From contig NZ_CP068985.1 of assembly GCF_019397265.1 (NCBI RefSeq), forward strand, positions 8,588,501 through 8,652,500: a stretch of DNA of 64,000 nucleotides. The letters run 5' to 3'. The notes beneath the pieces were generated by a model. It did no database searches. It worked only from the letters and a program-made list of their open reading frames with translations, and had not been told where the DNA came from. Position 1 is the first letter of the stretch. Each line of letters begins with the position of its first letter. The position numbers and the translations under genes are program-made. This document shows, in pieces, positions 24,243-32,317 of this stretch. This stretch comes from Nonomuraea coxensis DSM 45129. GTDB lineage: Bacteria; Actinomycetota; Actinomycetes; Streptosporangiales; Streptosporangiaceae.

Positions 24243-25446
24243 GGGGCCGGGCCGCCGCGCGGGCGGCCCGCGAGGTGGTCTGCTGCGCGCTGACCGGGAT
24301 CTTGCCGCAGGGGAAGATCGGAATGCCTCTCCAGGCCGGGATCTCGTGCCCGCCCACCTCCGCGCCGCCCGGCACGAGGCCGCGCCTGTTGCACTCGCGG
24401 AAGAAGGCGGCGATCGCCTTGGGATGGGCCAGCAGCACGCGGGTCTTGCGGCGCATGCTGATGAGGTCGTCCAGGTCGTCGGGCGTGGGCGGGCCTGACC
24501 AGGTGGACAGGCGCTGGTCGTAGTCGGCGTTGTGGAGCAGGCCGAACTCGCGGTTGTTGAGCAGCTCCCACTCCTGGCGCTCGCGGACCTCGTGGACCGT
24601 GAGCCTGAGCTGTTCCTCAAGCTGGTTCATCGGGTGGTTGTAGAGGTCGGCCACGCGGGTGTGGACGCGGAGGACGGTCTGCGACACGCTCAGCTCGTAC
24701 TCGCGCGGCCGGAGGTCGTAGTCGACGAACGTGCCGCCGATGACGGGCTCGCCGACGTGGCCGGCGGCGATCTCGACGGCCGCCTCGCCGCGCCGGTTGA
24801 CGGGCCTGCGGAGGCCGGCGAGGTAGCGGTCGAGGTGGGCGCGCAGGCCGGGGGCGCGGGCGAGGACGCGCTGGAAGTCGGCCCACGGCGAGACCAGGAT
24901 CGTGCCGGCGGTGGCCGCCCTGACCGTGCAGGACCAGCGGGGGTCGTCCTGGCCGAGGGCCTCGTCGCCGAACTGGTCGCCGTCGGTGAGGACGCCGAGG
25001 GCCTCGGTGGCGCCGTATTTGCCGACGGCCTGCTTCTCCAGGCGGCCGTGGGCGACGATGCAGGTCTCGGTGACCGGCGTGCCCGCCGCCACGATCACCT
25101 CGCCCGGGGCGACCTCGCGCGGCCTGAACGTGGCGGCGATGGCCGTCAGCACGTCGAGGTCGTCGTAGCCGCGCAGCGCCCGCAGCTCGGCCAGCGTCTC
25201 GGGGATGACCCGGACGTCGTCGGCCCCCTCCCGCACCACGCTCACCCGCCCGCGCCCCACCCGGTGGGTGAGGCGCCGGTTGACCCGGTAGGTGCCGCCG
25301 CGCACGTCGACCCAGGGCAGCATGCGCAGCAGCCACCGGGACGTGATCGCCTGCATCTGGGGGCGGGTCTTGGTGGTCGTGGCCAGGGTGCGCGCGGCCC
25401 TGGTGTCCAGGCTCAGCCGCTGTTCGGTGGGGTCCGTGGGCATCAT
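24211..25446 (-). CDS. Family 2B encapsulin shell protein (EshA-like), C-terminally truncated
   Basis: 411 residues. The layout is that of family 2B encapsulins: N-terminal arm (TEQRLSLDTRAARTLATTTKTRPQM), HK97-fold segment interrupted by a cyclic-nucleotide-binding domain (about 92-195, with GDQFGDEALG and RWSCTVRAAT), then the rest of the HK97 fold (YNHPMNQLEEQLRLTVHEVRERQEWELLNN, RKTRVLLAHPKAIAAFFREC, WRGIPIFPCGKIPVSAQQTTS). Homology stops near residue 392. The last 19 residues are antisense of the protease 3' end, whereas EshA-type proteins continue for roughly 70-80 more. No terpene cyclase, prenyltransferase or other cargo gene is nearby. Start ATG 25446; GTG 25473 is less likely. Confidence 0.85.
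   Translation of the reverse strand: MMPTDPTEQRLSLDTRAARTLATTTKTRPQMQAITSRWLLRMLPWVDVRGGTYRVNRRLTHRVGRGRVSVVREGADDVRVIPETLAELRALRGYDDLDVLTAIAATFRPREVAPGEVIVAAGTPVTETCIVAHGRLEKQAVGKYGATEALGVLTDGDQFGDEALGQDDPRWSCTVRAATAGTILVSPWADFQRVLARAPGLRAHLDRYLAGLRRPVNRRGEAAVEIAAGHVGEPVIGGTFVDYDLRPREYELSVSQTVLRVHTRVADLYNHPMNQLEEQLRLTVHEVRERQEWELLNNREFGLLHNADYDQRLSTWSGPPTPDDLDDLISMRRKTRVLLAHPKAIAAFFRECNRRGLVPGGAEVGGHEIPAWRGIPIFPCGKIPVSAQQTTSRAARAAARPPTASAPASSR
24249..24269. terminator. Hairpin between convergent htrA-like and encapsulin genes
   Basis: GGGCCGCC-N5-GGCGGCCC, six bases after the protease stop. On the opposite strand the truncated encapsulin frame is read straight through this hairpin. Confidence 0.65.
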
Positions 25447-25600
25447 CCCTCGCAATCGCCGGCTCCTCGTCACCGAACGTATTCATCCGAACACGCTGGG
25501 CAGAGTCTCCCGGCGGACAGGTGATGGTTACCCCGGCCGCTTTCCTTCGGCGCTGGACGGGCGTCAGGGCGGCCGCGGCGCCGCCCTGCCCCCGCCCTCC

Positions 25601-25903
25601 TCAGACGATCGTCCCCGCCGGCCCCATGAGCATCTCGACGCCGGCGCCGGCGAAGTTCGCCAGGTCGGCCGCGGTCGCCTGGCCCTCCTCGCTGGCCATC
25701 GCCGCGTTGAAGGCGGCCTCGTCGTCGAAGGTCAGGACCGCGACGAGATGGTACGGAGGCCGCTCCCCCGCCGGCCGCAGCGCCGTGTACGACCGCAGCC
25801 CCGGCAGCCGCGCGGCGAGCGGGGCGTGCGTGCCGTCGTAGTGCTTGTCGAAGTCCTCGGCGCTCTCGGGGTGGTTGTAGAGCGCGATGAACTGGAATGC
25901 CAT
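25601..25903 (-). CDS. EthD-family protein
   Basis: 100 residues, ATG 25903 behind GGGAGACGG. Ferredoxin-like dimeric alpha/beta-barrel fold: FIALYNHPESAEDFDKHYDGTHAPLAARLPGLRSY, with the conserved His of the YxxTHxPL motif, and HLVAVLTFDDEAAFNAAMASEEGQATAADLANFA. EthD proteins accompany P450 ether-degrading systems or act in polyketide and aromatic metabolism; no such partner is directly adjacent. The function is not determined. Confidence 0.88.
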   Translation of the reverse strand: MAFQFIALYNHPESAEDFDKHYDGTHAPLAARLPGLRSYTALRPAGERPPYHLVAVLTFDDEAAFNAAMASEEGQATAADLANFAGAGVEMLMGPAGTIV

Positions 25904-25966
25904 GGTCCGTCTCCCTGGTCGTGGGTGCTTCGATCAAACCCCGGCAGGGGGCCGCGGCACCAGACG

Positions 25967-26251
25967 TCAGGCGCCGAGATCGCGGACGATGTTGTCCAGC
26001 CGGTGCGCCAGGTTGTCGAGCACCTGGTCGGTCAGCTCCTCGCCGGGCATCCTGGCCAGCAGTTCGTCACGGCGGGCGATCACCAGCCCCCGGTGCGCCT
26101 CGTCCACCTCGGCGTCGGGCAGCACCACGCACTCGCCGCGTACGTAGACGAGCGTCGCGTCGTCCCGGTCGGACTCCAGCAGCGCGCGCACGCACTCCCT
26201 GTCGATGAGCTGGGTGCTCGCGGCGCCCCGTCGCTCGTTCCTCATGGTCAT
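25967..26251 (-). CDS. Unrecognised 94-residue protein downstream of the Hsp20 operon
   Basis: Small acidic protein with no named family recognised: ECVRALLESDRDDATLVYVRGECVVLPDAEVDEAHRGLVIARRDELLARM, ending in an amphipathic helix (DQVLDNLAHRLDNIVRDLG). AAGGAG sits close upstream of ATG 26251; ATG 26245 is also possible. It lies 20 bases after a 50-residue gene and is codirectional with the Hsp20 gene, so it is probably in that operon. Function unknown. Confidence 0.6.
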   Translation of the reverse strand: MTMRNERRGAASTQLIDRECVRALLESDRDDATLVYVRGECVVLPDAEVDEAHRGLVIARRDELLARMPGEELTDQVLDNLAHRLDNIVRDLGA

Positions 26252-26271
26252 GTCTCCTTCTCGCTCCGGGC

Positions 26272-26424
26272 TCAGCCGAACGTGGGCGGCCCGCCGTCCG
26301 AGCGCGCCCGGCGCACGCCGGTGTCGCTCACCTTCCCGGTCGCGGACTCGGCCTCGGGGGGCGGCGGCTCGCGCAGCACGGGCGCGAAGAACTCGTCGTC
26401 AGGGTCGCCTGCGGGTCTGTTCAC
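26272..26424 (-). CDS. 50-residue hypothetical protein
   Basis: Short gene from GTG 26424, with GAGGTG seven bases upstream inside the end of the preceding gene, and a seven-base gap to that gene's stop. The sequence begins VNRPAGDPDDEFFAPVL and continues Pro/Glu rich to GGPPTFG. It looks disordered. It would be missed by length filters, but spacing and ribosome site support translation. No function suggested. Confidence 0.5.
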   Translation of the reverse strand: MNRPAGDPDDEFFAPVLREPPPPEAESATGKVSDTGVRRARSDGGPPTFG

Positions 26425-26430
26425 GGGGGT

Positions 26431-26997
26431 TCACCTCGGGTTCTGTTCCAGGGCGTGCAGGAAGGGCGCGACGACCGCGTTCAGCTCGGTCACCAGCGCC
26501 TCCAGCGACGCCTGGGCGTCGTCCAGATTGGGCAGGCCCGCGGCGCGGGCGTGGGTGGGCGTGGGCAGCCGGTCGGGCGAGAGCGGGGTCCGCAGTTCCA
26601 GCGTGGTCAGCGCGGTCGGCCGCTCGTACGGCGGCGGCGCGTACGCGCCGGCGTCACCGTCCGGGCGGTGCCAGGTCTGCCAGCCGGCGGGCAGCGGCAC
26701 CGGCGAGGGCACGGCGAGCTCGACCACGGCGAGCGGCCCGCGTGCCTCCTCGGGGTGGTGGCAGGTCGCGTCGAGCACGCGCGGATGGCAGCGCACGTAG
26801 GGCTCGTCCGTGACGGGACGCATGGCGGCCTCCCACGCGCCGAGCGCGAAGCGCAGCGGGTCGAGGGTGACGCCGGCCGCGCCCTGCTCCCCGTCGGCCG
26901 CCGCGAAGAGCTGCCGCCACCTGCGCAACTGCTCGCCGTAGCGGGTCTGCGCGCCCTCGTGCGCCGCGTCGATCCAGAACGCCTGGGTCCCGGCCAT
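26431..26997 (-). CDS. Unrecognised protein in the Hsp20 operon
   Basis: 188 residues from ATG 26997, 17 bases after the Hsp20 stop. No family recognised. The N-terminus is aromatic and helical (GTQAFWIDAAHEGAQTRYGEQLRRWRQLFAA). It has His/Cys residues (RCHPRVLDATCHHPEE) that could bind metal, and a C-terminal helical region (LEALVTELNAVVAPFLHALEQ). No membrane segment. A client or cofactor of the small heat-shock protein is possible from context only. Confidence 0.6.
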   Translation of the reverse strand: MAGTQAFWIDAAHEGAQTRYGEQLRRWRQLFAAADGEQGAAGVTLDPLRFALGAWEAAMRPVTDEPYVRCHPRVLDATCHHPEEARGPLAVVELAVPSPVPLPAGWQTWHRPDGDAGAYAPPPYERPTALTTLELRTPLSPDRLPTPTHARAAGLPNLDDAQASLEALVTELNAVVAPFLHALEQNPR

Positions 26998-27014
26998 GGC
27001 CGCCCCCGCCCCGG

Positions 27015-27479
27015 TCAGCCCTTGATCGCGATGCGGCGCGAGCGGCCCTGCTCGGTCTTGGGGACGTGCACCGTCAGCACGCCGTCGTGGAGCTCGCAGC
27101 CGACCTTGTCGAGGTCGGCGTCGGACGGCAGGATCGTGCGGTAGACGAACGCGCCGGTGCGCCGCTTCAGCCTGTGGCCCCGCTCCTCCTCGGTGATCTC
27201 GCCCGAGACGCGGAGCTCGTTGCCGTCCACCTCGACGTTGATCTCGTCCCGCTGCAGCCCGGGGAGCTCCGCGCGCACCAGGTACTCCTCCACCGTCTCC
27301 TCGGTCTCGGCGACCGGCCGCCAGGCGGCGGTCTCGGCCTCGACGCCCTGCTCGAACAGCCGGCCCATCTGGTCCCAGAGCTGCTGGAACTCCGTGAAGG
27401 GGTCCCACGAGCGGGCCGGCATGCCCGCGCCGCCGCTCCACTGCGCGGGCACTCCGTGGCGCCTGGCGGGAATCGCCAT
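27015..27479 (-). CDS. Hsp20/alpha-crystallin small heat-shock protein
   Basis: 154 residues from ATG 27479 with GGAGGTG upstream; an in-frame extension to 27533 lacks signals. The alpha-crystallin domain (about 55-150) includes AETEETVEEYLVRAELPGLQRDEINVEVDGNELRVSGE, GAFVYRTILPSDADLDKVG and the DGVLTVHVPK strand, with a C-terminal RRIAIKG (I-x-I) anchor that docks oligomers. ATP-independent holdase. It is first of a four-gene unit with three unrecognised proteins. I see no HspR HAIR repeat or CIRCE element upstream. Confidence 0.92.
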   Translation of the reverse strand: MAIPARRHGVPAQWSGGAGMPARSWDPFTEFQQLWDQMGRLFEQGVEAETAAWRPVAETEETVEEYLVRAELPGLQRDEINVEVDGNELRVSGEITEEERGHRLKRRTGAFVYRTILPSDADLDKVGCELHDGVLTVHVPKTEQGRSRRIAIKG

Positions 27480-27684
27480 CGCTTTCACCTCCGTATCGGC
27501 TGGAACGTGATCGTCCCTGCTCATGTGGCTCATGGCGTCCCTACCCGGCGTTCATCAGCAAACTCGGCGAACCGCCGTTTCCTGACACTCCGGTGAACCG
27601 CGCTTGGGCGGGCGCACGCGCGCCGCCACCACCCCTCCCACCTGGTTCGATTACTGTGAGTGATCACGTAGGGAGGGGATCACC

Positions 27685-29019
27685 ATGGCACAGGAACCGA
27701 GGATCGACGTCGAGAGCAAGGCCAGGACCGTCGAGAGCGGCCTGGCCCCGGAACAGATCGAGCGCATCGCGAGCACGCTCGGCGACCCGGGGGTCTGGTT
27801 CGCCACCCCGCCGGTGCGCGAGGGCGAGGCGGCCGAGCCCGACCTCGTGTGGGAACTGGTCGCGGACAAGCCGCACCGGGGCCACGTGGCGACCGGCCGG
27901 GCCCACGTCCACCTGGCCGAGGGGCGGACGGCGCCGGTCCGGCCGCTGATCTTCGCCGACGGCTTCAACTACGGGCCGAGCGACCTGGCGAGCATGTGGC
28001 GGCACTTCAACGCGCCGTACGAGCCGGGCGTGCCCGGGCTGCTCGACCAGCTCCTGGAGATGGGGCTCGACGTCGTCCTGCTGGGCTTCGACCAGCGGCA
28101 GGCGTACGTGCAGGCGAACGCGGCCGTCGCGGTGACCTGCCTGCTGCGCGTGCTGGAGACGCGGCGGGGCGACACGCCGCTGATCGTGGGCGGCGTCGGC
28201 GCCGGCGGCATGATCACCCGGTACGCGCTGGCCCGCATGGAGAGCGAGGGCGTGGACCACCAGACCGACAAGTACGTCTCGTACGACACCCCGCACCTCG
28301 GGGCGTGGATCCCGCTGGTGCTGCAGCAGCTCGCCTACCTGCACGAGACGATCCAGCCGCGTCCCGACGGGGCCGGGCAGGCCGAGCTGATCCGCAGCCC
28401 GGCGGCGCAGCAGCTCCTGTGGGGATGGCTGCCGGGCACGGGCTACTCGGGCCGGGTCACCGACTCCAGCCCGCTGCGCAAGGAGCTGCTGGAGGACCTG
28501 CGCCGGGTCGGCTGGTTCCCGATGCGGCCGTACAAGCTGGGTCTGGCCAACGGCGGCGGCGACGGGCGCGGGCCGGACCTGCGTCCTGGCACGCCGGCGC
28601 TGGACCTGGGCGAGGGCCCGCTGCGGCTGGTGGCGCGGATCCAGCCGGACCTGGGCGAGCTGCGCAACGTCGGCGCGATCGGCTTCGGCGAGCCGGTGTG
28701 GACGAGCGCGACCTCGCACGTGCCGGCGTTCGACGGGGCGCCGGGCGGCACCCTGGACGCGTTCGGCCGGGTCGCGGACGCGATGGGGCTGCCGGTCGAG
28801 GACCGCTTCCGCGGCACCTGCTTCGTGCCGTCGGTGAGCGCGGTCGCGCTCGCGCGGGATCCGCTGACCTGGCCGTCGGAGCTCTACACCGACCTGCGTG
28901 AGCTGCCGAAGGACGGGACGTTCCTCGACGCGCACTGCTGCGACCTCGGCAACAGTCCGCACGGCGCGGTGACGAGGACGCTGGCGGAGTGGCTCGTGGA
29001 GCAGCTCGCGGGCTGGTGA
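27685..29019 (+). CDS. Alpha/beta-hydrolase (lipase-like) with Ser-to-Gly at the nucleophile
   Basis: 444 residues, ATG 27685 behind GGGAGGGG. The core resembles esterase/lipase proteins: PLIFADGFNYGPSDLASMWRHFN, VVLLGFDQRQAYVQANA, then the nucleophile elbow region LIVGGVGAGGMITRYALARME and SYDTPHLGAWIPL. In relatives the elbow is GVSMGGLVTRYAL; here codon 172 (28198-28200) is GGC, giving GVGAG. No signal peptide. A candidate His/Asp pair remains in DAHCCDL/GNSPHGAV, so the rest of the site may be intact. Either a dead hydrolase or a binding/scaffold role. Confidence 0.75.
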   Translation: MAQEPRIDVESKARTVESGLAPEQIERIASTLGDPGVWFATPPVREGEAAEPDLVWELVADKPHRGHVATGRAHVHLAEGRTAPVRPLIFADGFNYGPSDLASMWRHFNAPYEPGVPGLLDQLLEMGLDVVLLGFDQRQAYVQANAAVAVTCLLRVLETRRGDTPLIVGGVGAGGMITRYALARMESEGVDHQTDKYVSYDTPHLGAWIPLVLQQLAYLHETIQPRPDGAGQAELIRSPAAQQLLWGWLPGTGYSGRVTDSSPLRKELLEDLRRVGWFPMRPYKLGLANGGGDGRGPDLRPGTPALDLGEGPLRLVARIQPDLGELRNVGAIGFGEPVWTSATSHVPAFDGAPGGTLDAFGRVADAMGLPVEDRFRGTCFVPSVSAVALARDPLTWPSELYTDLRELPKDGTFLDAHCCDLGNSPHGAVTRTLAEWLVEQLAGW

Positions 29020-29027
29020 GGAGGGAC

Positions 29028-29053
29028 GAGGGGCGCCGTACCCCGCGCCCCTC
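29028..29053. terminator. Bidirectional hairpin terminator
   Basis: Perfect 9-bp stem GAGGGGCGC/GCGCCCCTC with 8-base loop, between the convergent hydrolase and propeller genes, 8 bases after one stop and 19 from the other. Confidence 0.7.
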
Positions 29054-29071
29054 CGGCGCCCCTCCTGCGGC

Positions 29072-30472
29072 TCAGCGGCTGCCGCGGTGCAGCACCACGA
29101 GCTGGTCGCGGGTGGCGTTCTTGTCGCGGAAGGCGAGGGCGGCGGGAGCCTCGGCGCTGAGGTGGCCGGGCAGTCGCTCGTCGGCGCTCCAGCTCGCGCC
29201 GTCGAAGGAGGCCCACCAGAGGCTCTGGTCGGCCGCGCCGCGGTGCACGACGTAGAGCCGGTCCTTGTAGACGGTCAGGGCCGGGCCCTCGGCCGAGAAG
29301 TGGTCGGGCAGCCGCTCGTCGCGGCTCCAGGAGGAGCCGTCCCAGCGGGTCCACCAGAGCCCGGTGTCCTCGCCCGCGCCGCGGTGCACGCAGTAGAGGT
29401 GGCCGCGGAAGACGGCGAGCGCCGGGTTGGACCGGCTGGCGTGGTCGGGGAAGCGGTTGTCCTCGCTCCACCTGCTGCCGTCCCAGATCGTCCACCAGAG
29501 GCGGTCGTCGTGCGCGCCGCGGTGCACGCACCACAGCTTGCCGTCGTAGGCGGCGAGGGTCGGGCTGCTCACGGAGAAGTGGTCGGGCAGCTTGGCGTCC
29601 GGGCTCCACGTGGAGCCGTCCCAGCGGGTCCACCACAGGGCGGTGTCCTGGCCGGCGCCGCGGTGCACGCAGTAGAGCGCGCCGTCGTACACGGCGAGCG
29701 CGGGGGCGTTCGCGCTGAAGTGCTTGGGGAAGCGCTGGTCCTCGCTCCAGCCCTGATCGGCGTCGTAGACGGCCCACCACAGGGCGGCGTCGCCGTCGCT
29801 GCCCCGGTGGGCGACGTAGAGCCGGTCCCGGTACTCGGCGAGCGCCGCGCCGGAGGCGGTGAAGTGGTCGACGAAGCGCTGGTCCTCGCTCCAGCCCTCG
29901 CCGGGCTCGTGGACCGTCCACCACAGACGGGCGTCGCCGGCCGGCGTCGTGGCCGTGCGGACGGGGACGAGCGAGGCGGGCGCGGTCCACGGCGAGACCA
30001 GGCGGGCGCCGTACGGACCGGCGACCGAGCTGATCCAGCGGGCCTTGTTCCTGGCCGACCACTCGACGATCGGCGTGAGCCAGCCGCCGAGCACCGCGCC
30101 CGCGGTCTCCCCGATGAGGGGCGCCAGCTCGGCGGCGCGGGAGGCGGCGGCCTCGTTGAGGTTGATCTCGAAGCCCCACCAGCGGGCCACGGGCCACACC
30201 TCGGCGCCGGCGGCGCGCAGCTCGCCCTGGAGGCGGCGTACGCGCTCCTGGTCCCGGGCGTCCAGCTCGCCGATGCGGCGCTCGCTCTCGCGCCTGGCCG
30301 CCAGCCAGTCGGCCTCGGCGGCGGCGCGGTCGGCGAGGTCGTCGTCCCGCAGCAGCTCGGTCTCGACCGCGAGGCCCGCCGCGGCGGCGGCGAAGGGGTC
30401 GTCCTGCGCCTGGAACAGCGACGCCTCGGCGTCGAAGTCGAGTTCTGAGGTGTTGGCCCTGTTCTCGTCCAT
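29072..30472 (-). CDS. Six-bladed beta-propeller repeat protein with helical N-terminus
   Basis: 466 residues from ATG 30472 behind AGGGGG. Residues 1-165 are acidic and helical (coiled-coil-like around EADWLAARRESERRIGELDARDQERVRRLQGEL), with no signal peptide. Residues 170-466 hold about 46-residue repeats of the pattern LWWTxWDGSxWSxDxRLPDHFSAxxPALAVYDGxLYCVHRG. There are five full copies flanked by a C-terminal half at the start and an N-terminal half at the end, which would close a six-bladed velcro propeller. The Trp-rich repeats resemble fucose-binding lectin propellers. A lectin or protein-interaction role is inferred; the cytoplasmic location is unusual. Confidence 0.75.
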   Translation of the reverse strand: MDENRANTSELDFDAEASLFQAQDDPFAAAAAGLAVETELLRDDDLADRAAAEADWLAARRESERRIGELDARDQERVRRLQGELRAAGAEVWPVARWWGFEINLNEAAASRAAELAPLIGETAGAVLGGWLTPIVEWSARNKARWISSVAGPYGARLVSPWTAPASLVPVRTATTPAGDARLWWTVHEPGEGWSEDQRFVDHFTASGAALAEYRDRLYVAHRGSDGDAALWWAVYDADQGWSEDQRFPKHFSANAPALAVYDGALYCVHRGAGQDTALWWTRWDGSTWSPDAKLPDHFSVSSPTLAAYDGKLWCVHRGAHDDRLWWTIWDGSRWSEDNRFPDHASRSNPALAVFRGHLYCVHRGAGEDTGLWWTRWDGSSWSRDERLPDHFSAEGPALTVYKDRLYVVHRGAADQSLWWASFDGASWSADERLPGHLSAEAPAALAFRDKNATRDQLVVLHRGSR

Positions 30473-30495
30473 ATCCAGCCCCCTGGGATGTGTGA

Positions 30496-30509
30496 ATGCG
30501 TACACGCAT
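30496..30509. promoter_or_regulatory. Short palindrome ATGCGT-AC-ACGCAT upstream of the propeller gene
   Basis: Six-base arms with a two-base centre, 24 bases upstream of the start, in an AT-richer segment. Possible operator. Confidence 0.3.
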
Positions 30510-30595
30510 GAACCTGACACATAGTAACTGTACGTGTTCGCACCATTACGGAGGGGTTGGGCCGGATGTAGCGGCCGGGTGATGGCGCGGGGCGG

Positions 30596-32110
30596 TCAGC
30601 TCATGGCCAGCGCGTGGCGGAGGGCGCCTTCCGGGTTCTCGCCGCGCCAGGCCACGTGCTGGTCGGGGCGGACCAGGGTCAGGGGTTCGCCGGGGAGCGG
30701 CACGAGTTCCAGGGGGACGCCGAGGTCGCGGGCCTCCGCCTCCAGGATCTTGACGCCGGGCGCGTCCGGGTCGCCGAGGACGGCGAAGCCGCGGCCGAGA
30801 CGGTCGTAGAGGGAGACCCCGGGGGCGAGCCAGCGGTGCGGGAGGCGTTCGCCGGCGCCGTCGGCGACGATCGGCGAGCCCGTGTAGACGTAGCCGAGCA
30901 CCAGGTCGAGGCTGTGGAACTCGCTGTGCTTGGTGCGGAGCACGGCCTCGGCCACCGCCGGGCGCACCTTCTCGAACTCGGCCTCGTCGCCCATCAGCGC
31001 CGGGTCGGCCAGCTCGGGGGCGAGGGTGGCCATGTTCGCGGCGGCGGCCTCGATGGTGTCGGCGGCGATCGGGCGGCGCTCGGCCTCGTACGTGCCCAGC
31101 AACGCGGCCGGCGCCCAGCCGTTCAGCACGGCGGCGAGCTTCCAGCCGATGTTGACCGCGTCGCCGATGCCGGTGTTGAAGCCGTGGCCGCCGTAGGGCG
31201 GGTTCTGGTGGGCGGCGTCGCCGGCCAGGAACACGCGGGCGCTCGCGTAGCGGTCGGCCAGCAGCATGCGGGCGGTCCACGGGTCGGTCGCCAGGATCTC
31301 GACCTCCAGGTCGTCGTCGCCGGCCAGGTTGCGGACGAGCCGCACCGGGTCGGCGTCCTCGGCCCGTACGCCCTGGGCGATGCACCACCAGGTGTCCTTC
31401 AGGTCGAGGCGGCCGGTCAGGCCGGGCTGGGCGGGGTTCAGCACCCAGTAGTGGACGGCGGGGCCGTGCGGGACGCGCTCGGCGAGGCCGGGGGCGCGGA
31501 AGACGATGTTGAAGTTGGGGCGGGCGTCCTGGCGGCCCTCGTAGCGGGCGCCGATGGCGGCCCTGGTGACGCTGCGCGGTCCGTCGCAGCCGACCACGTA
31601 CGCGGCCCGGACCTCGCGCTCCTCGCCCTCGCCCGACACGATCCGCACGGTGACGCCGTCGCCGTCCTCCGTCAGCCCGGCCACCTGCCAGCCGGTGAGC
31701 AGCGCGTCCCCGGCCGCCTCCCGCAGGATCTCCTCGACCAGCGGCTGGGGCGCCTGCTGCCCCGGCTCTGCGGCGAGGTCGGAGCCGGCCAGGTCGAGGC
31801 CGAAGCAGCCGCCGATCCTGGCGATCTCGCGGCCGAGCAGGCTGTTGACGAACACCGCCTGGTCCGACCAGGACACCGCGAGCGGGGCGCGGGCGCGCAA
31901 CGTCTCGGCGAGGCCCCAGCGGCGCAGCAGCTCCATCGTGCGGGCGGAGGTCGTCTTGGCGCGGGGGCGCAGCCACGACACCGTCTCGCGCGGCTCCACC
32001 ACCAGGCTCCGCACCCCGTGGTGCGCCAGCTCCACGGCGGTCGCCAGGCCGACGGGCCCGCCTCCGGCGACCAGTACGGGCACCTCGTCCGGCACACCCG
32101 CCTTGTTCAT
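30596..32110 (-). CDS. FAD-dependent aromatic monooxygenase (PheA/TfdB/polyketide hydroxylase type)
   Basis: 504 residues, ATG 32110. Dinucleotide-binding VLVAGGGPVGLATAVELAHHG near the N-terminus, the DG motif YVVGCDGPRSVTRAAIG, and FLAGDAAHQNPPYGGHGFNTGIGDAVNIGWKLAA binding the FAD ribityl chain. The C-terminal thioredoxin-like domain (about 410-504) is of the type found in phenol hydroxylases and polyketide oxygenases such as those of angucycline pathways. It hydroxylates aromatic or polyketide rings with NAD(P)H. It diverges from a P450 across 207 bases, so the two may be coregulated. Confidence 0.9.
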   Translation of the reverse strand: MNKAGVPDEVPVLVAGGGPVGLATAVELAHHGVRSLVVEPRETVSWLRPRAKTTSARTMELLRRWGLAETLRARAPLAVSWSDQAVFVNSLLGREIARIGGCFGLDLAGSDLAAEPGQQAPQPLVEEILREAAGDALLTGWQVAGLTEDGDGVTVRIVSGEGEEREVRAAYVVGCDGPRSVTRAAIGARYEGRQDARPNFNIVFRAPGLAERVPHGPAVHYWVLNPAQPGLTGRLDLKDTWWCIAQGVRAEDADPVRLVRNLAGDDDLEVEILATDPWTARMLLADRYASARVFLAGDAAHQNPPYGGHGFNTGIGDAVNIGWKLAAVLNGWAPAALLGTYEAERRPIAADTIEAAAANMATLAPELADPALMGDEAEFEKVRPAVAEAVLRTKHSEFHSLDLVLGYVYTGSPIVADGAGERLPHRWLAPGVSLYDRLGRGFAVLGDPDAPGVKILEAEARDLGVPLELVPLPGEPLTLVRPDQHVAWRGENPEGALRHALAMS

Positions 32111-32253
32111 CACTGTCGTCCCCAATCGTCCGCGGCAGTTACGGGCATGCTCCTGGCGTCCCGTCTCCGCCGTCAAGGCGCCCGCGAGGGGCCCAGGATC
32201 GCGGAAAGGTGATCAAGCGCGGTACGAACCCATAACTGATTGAAGATCACACT

Positions 32254-32265
32254 AGAGGCGCCTCT
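32254..32265. promoter_or_regulatory. 12-bp palindrome AGAGGCGCCTCT between monooxygenase and P450 genes
   Basis: Perfect palindrome 52 bases upstream of the P450 start in a shared divergent promoter region. GTGATC/GATCAC arms also flank this area (32209-32214 and 32245-32250). Candidate operators for coordinated control. Confidence 0.45.
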
Positions 32266-32317
32266 CCCGCGTTGTTACGGTTTACGCCACACCAACGACG
32301 ATCATTCAGGGGTTCCC

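Noticed and set aside
24617..25486. 289-codon alternative frame in the encapsulin gene
   Set aside because: Arg/Pro-rich shadow; the encapsulin frame carries the conserved motifs.
25967..27479. Gas-vesicle cluster
   Set aside because: Hsp20-like gene is present, but no GvpA, GvpN or other structural vesicle genes.
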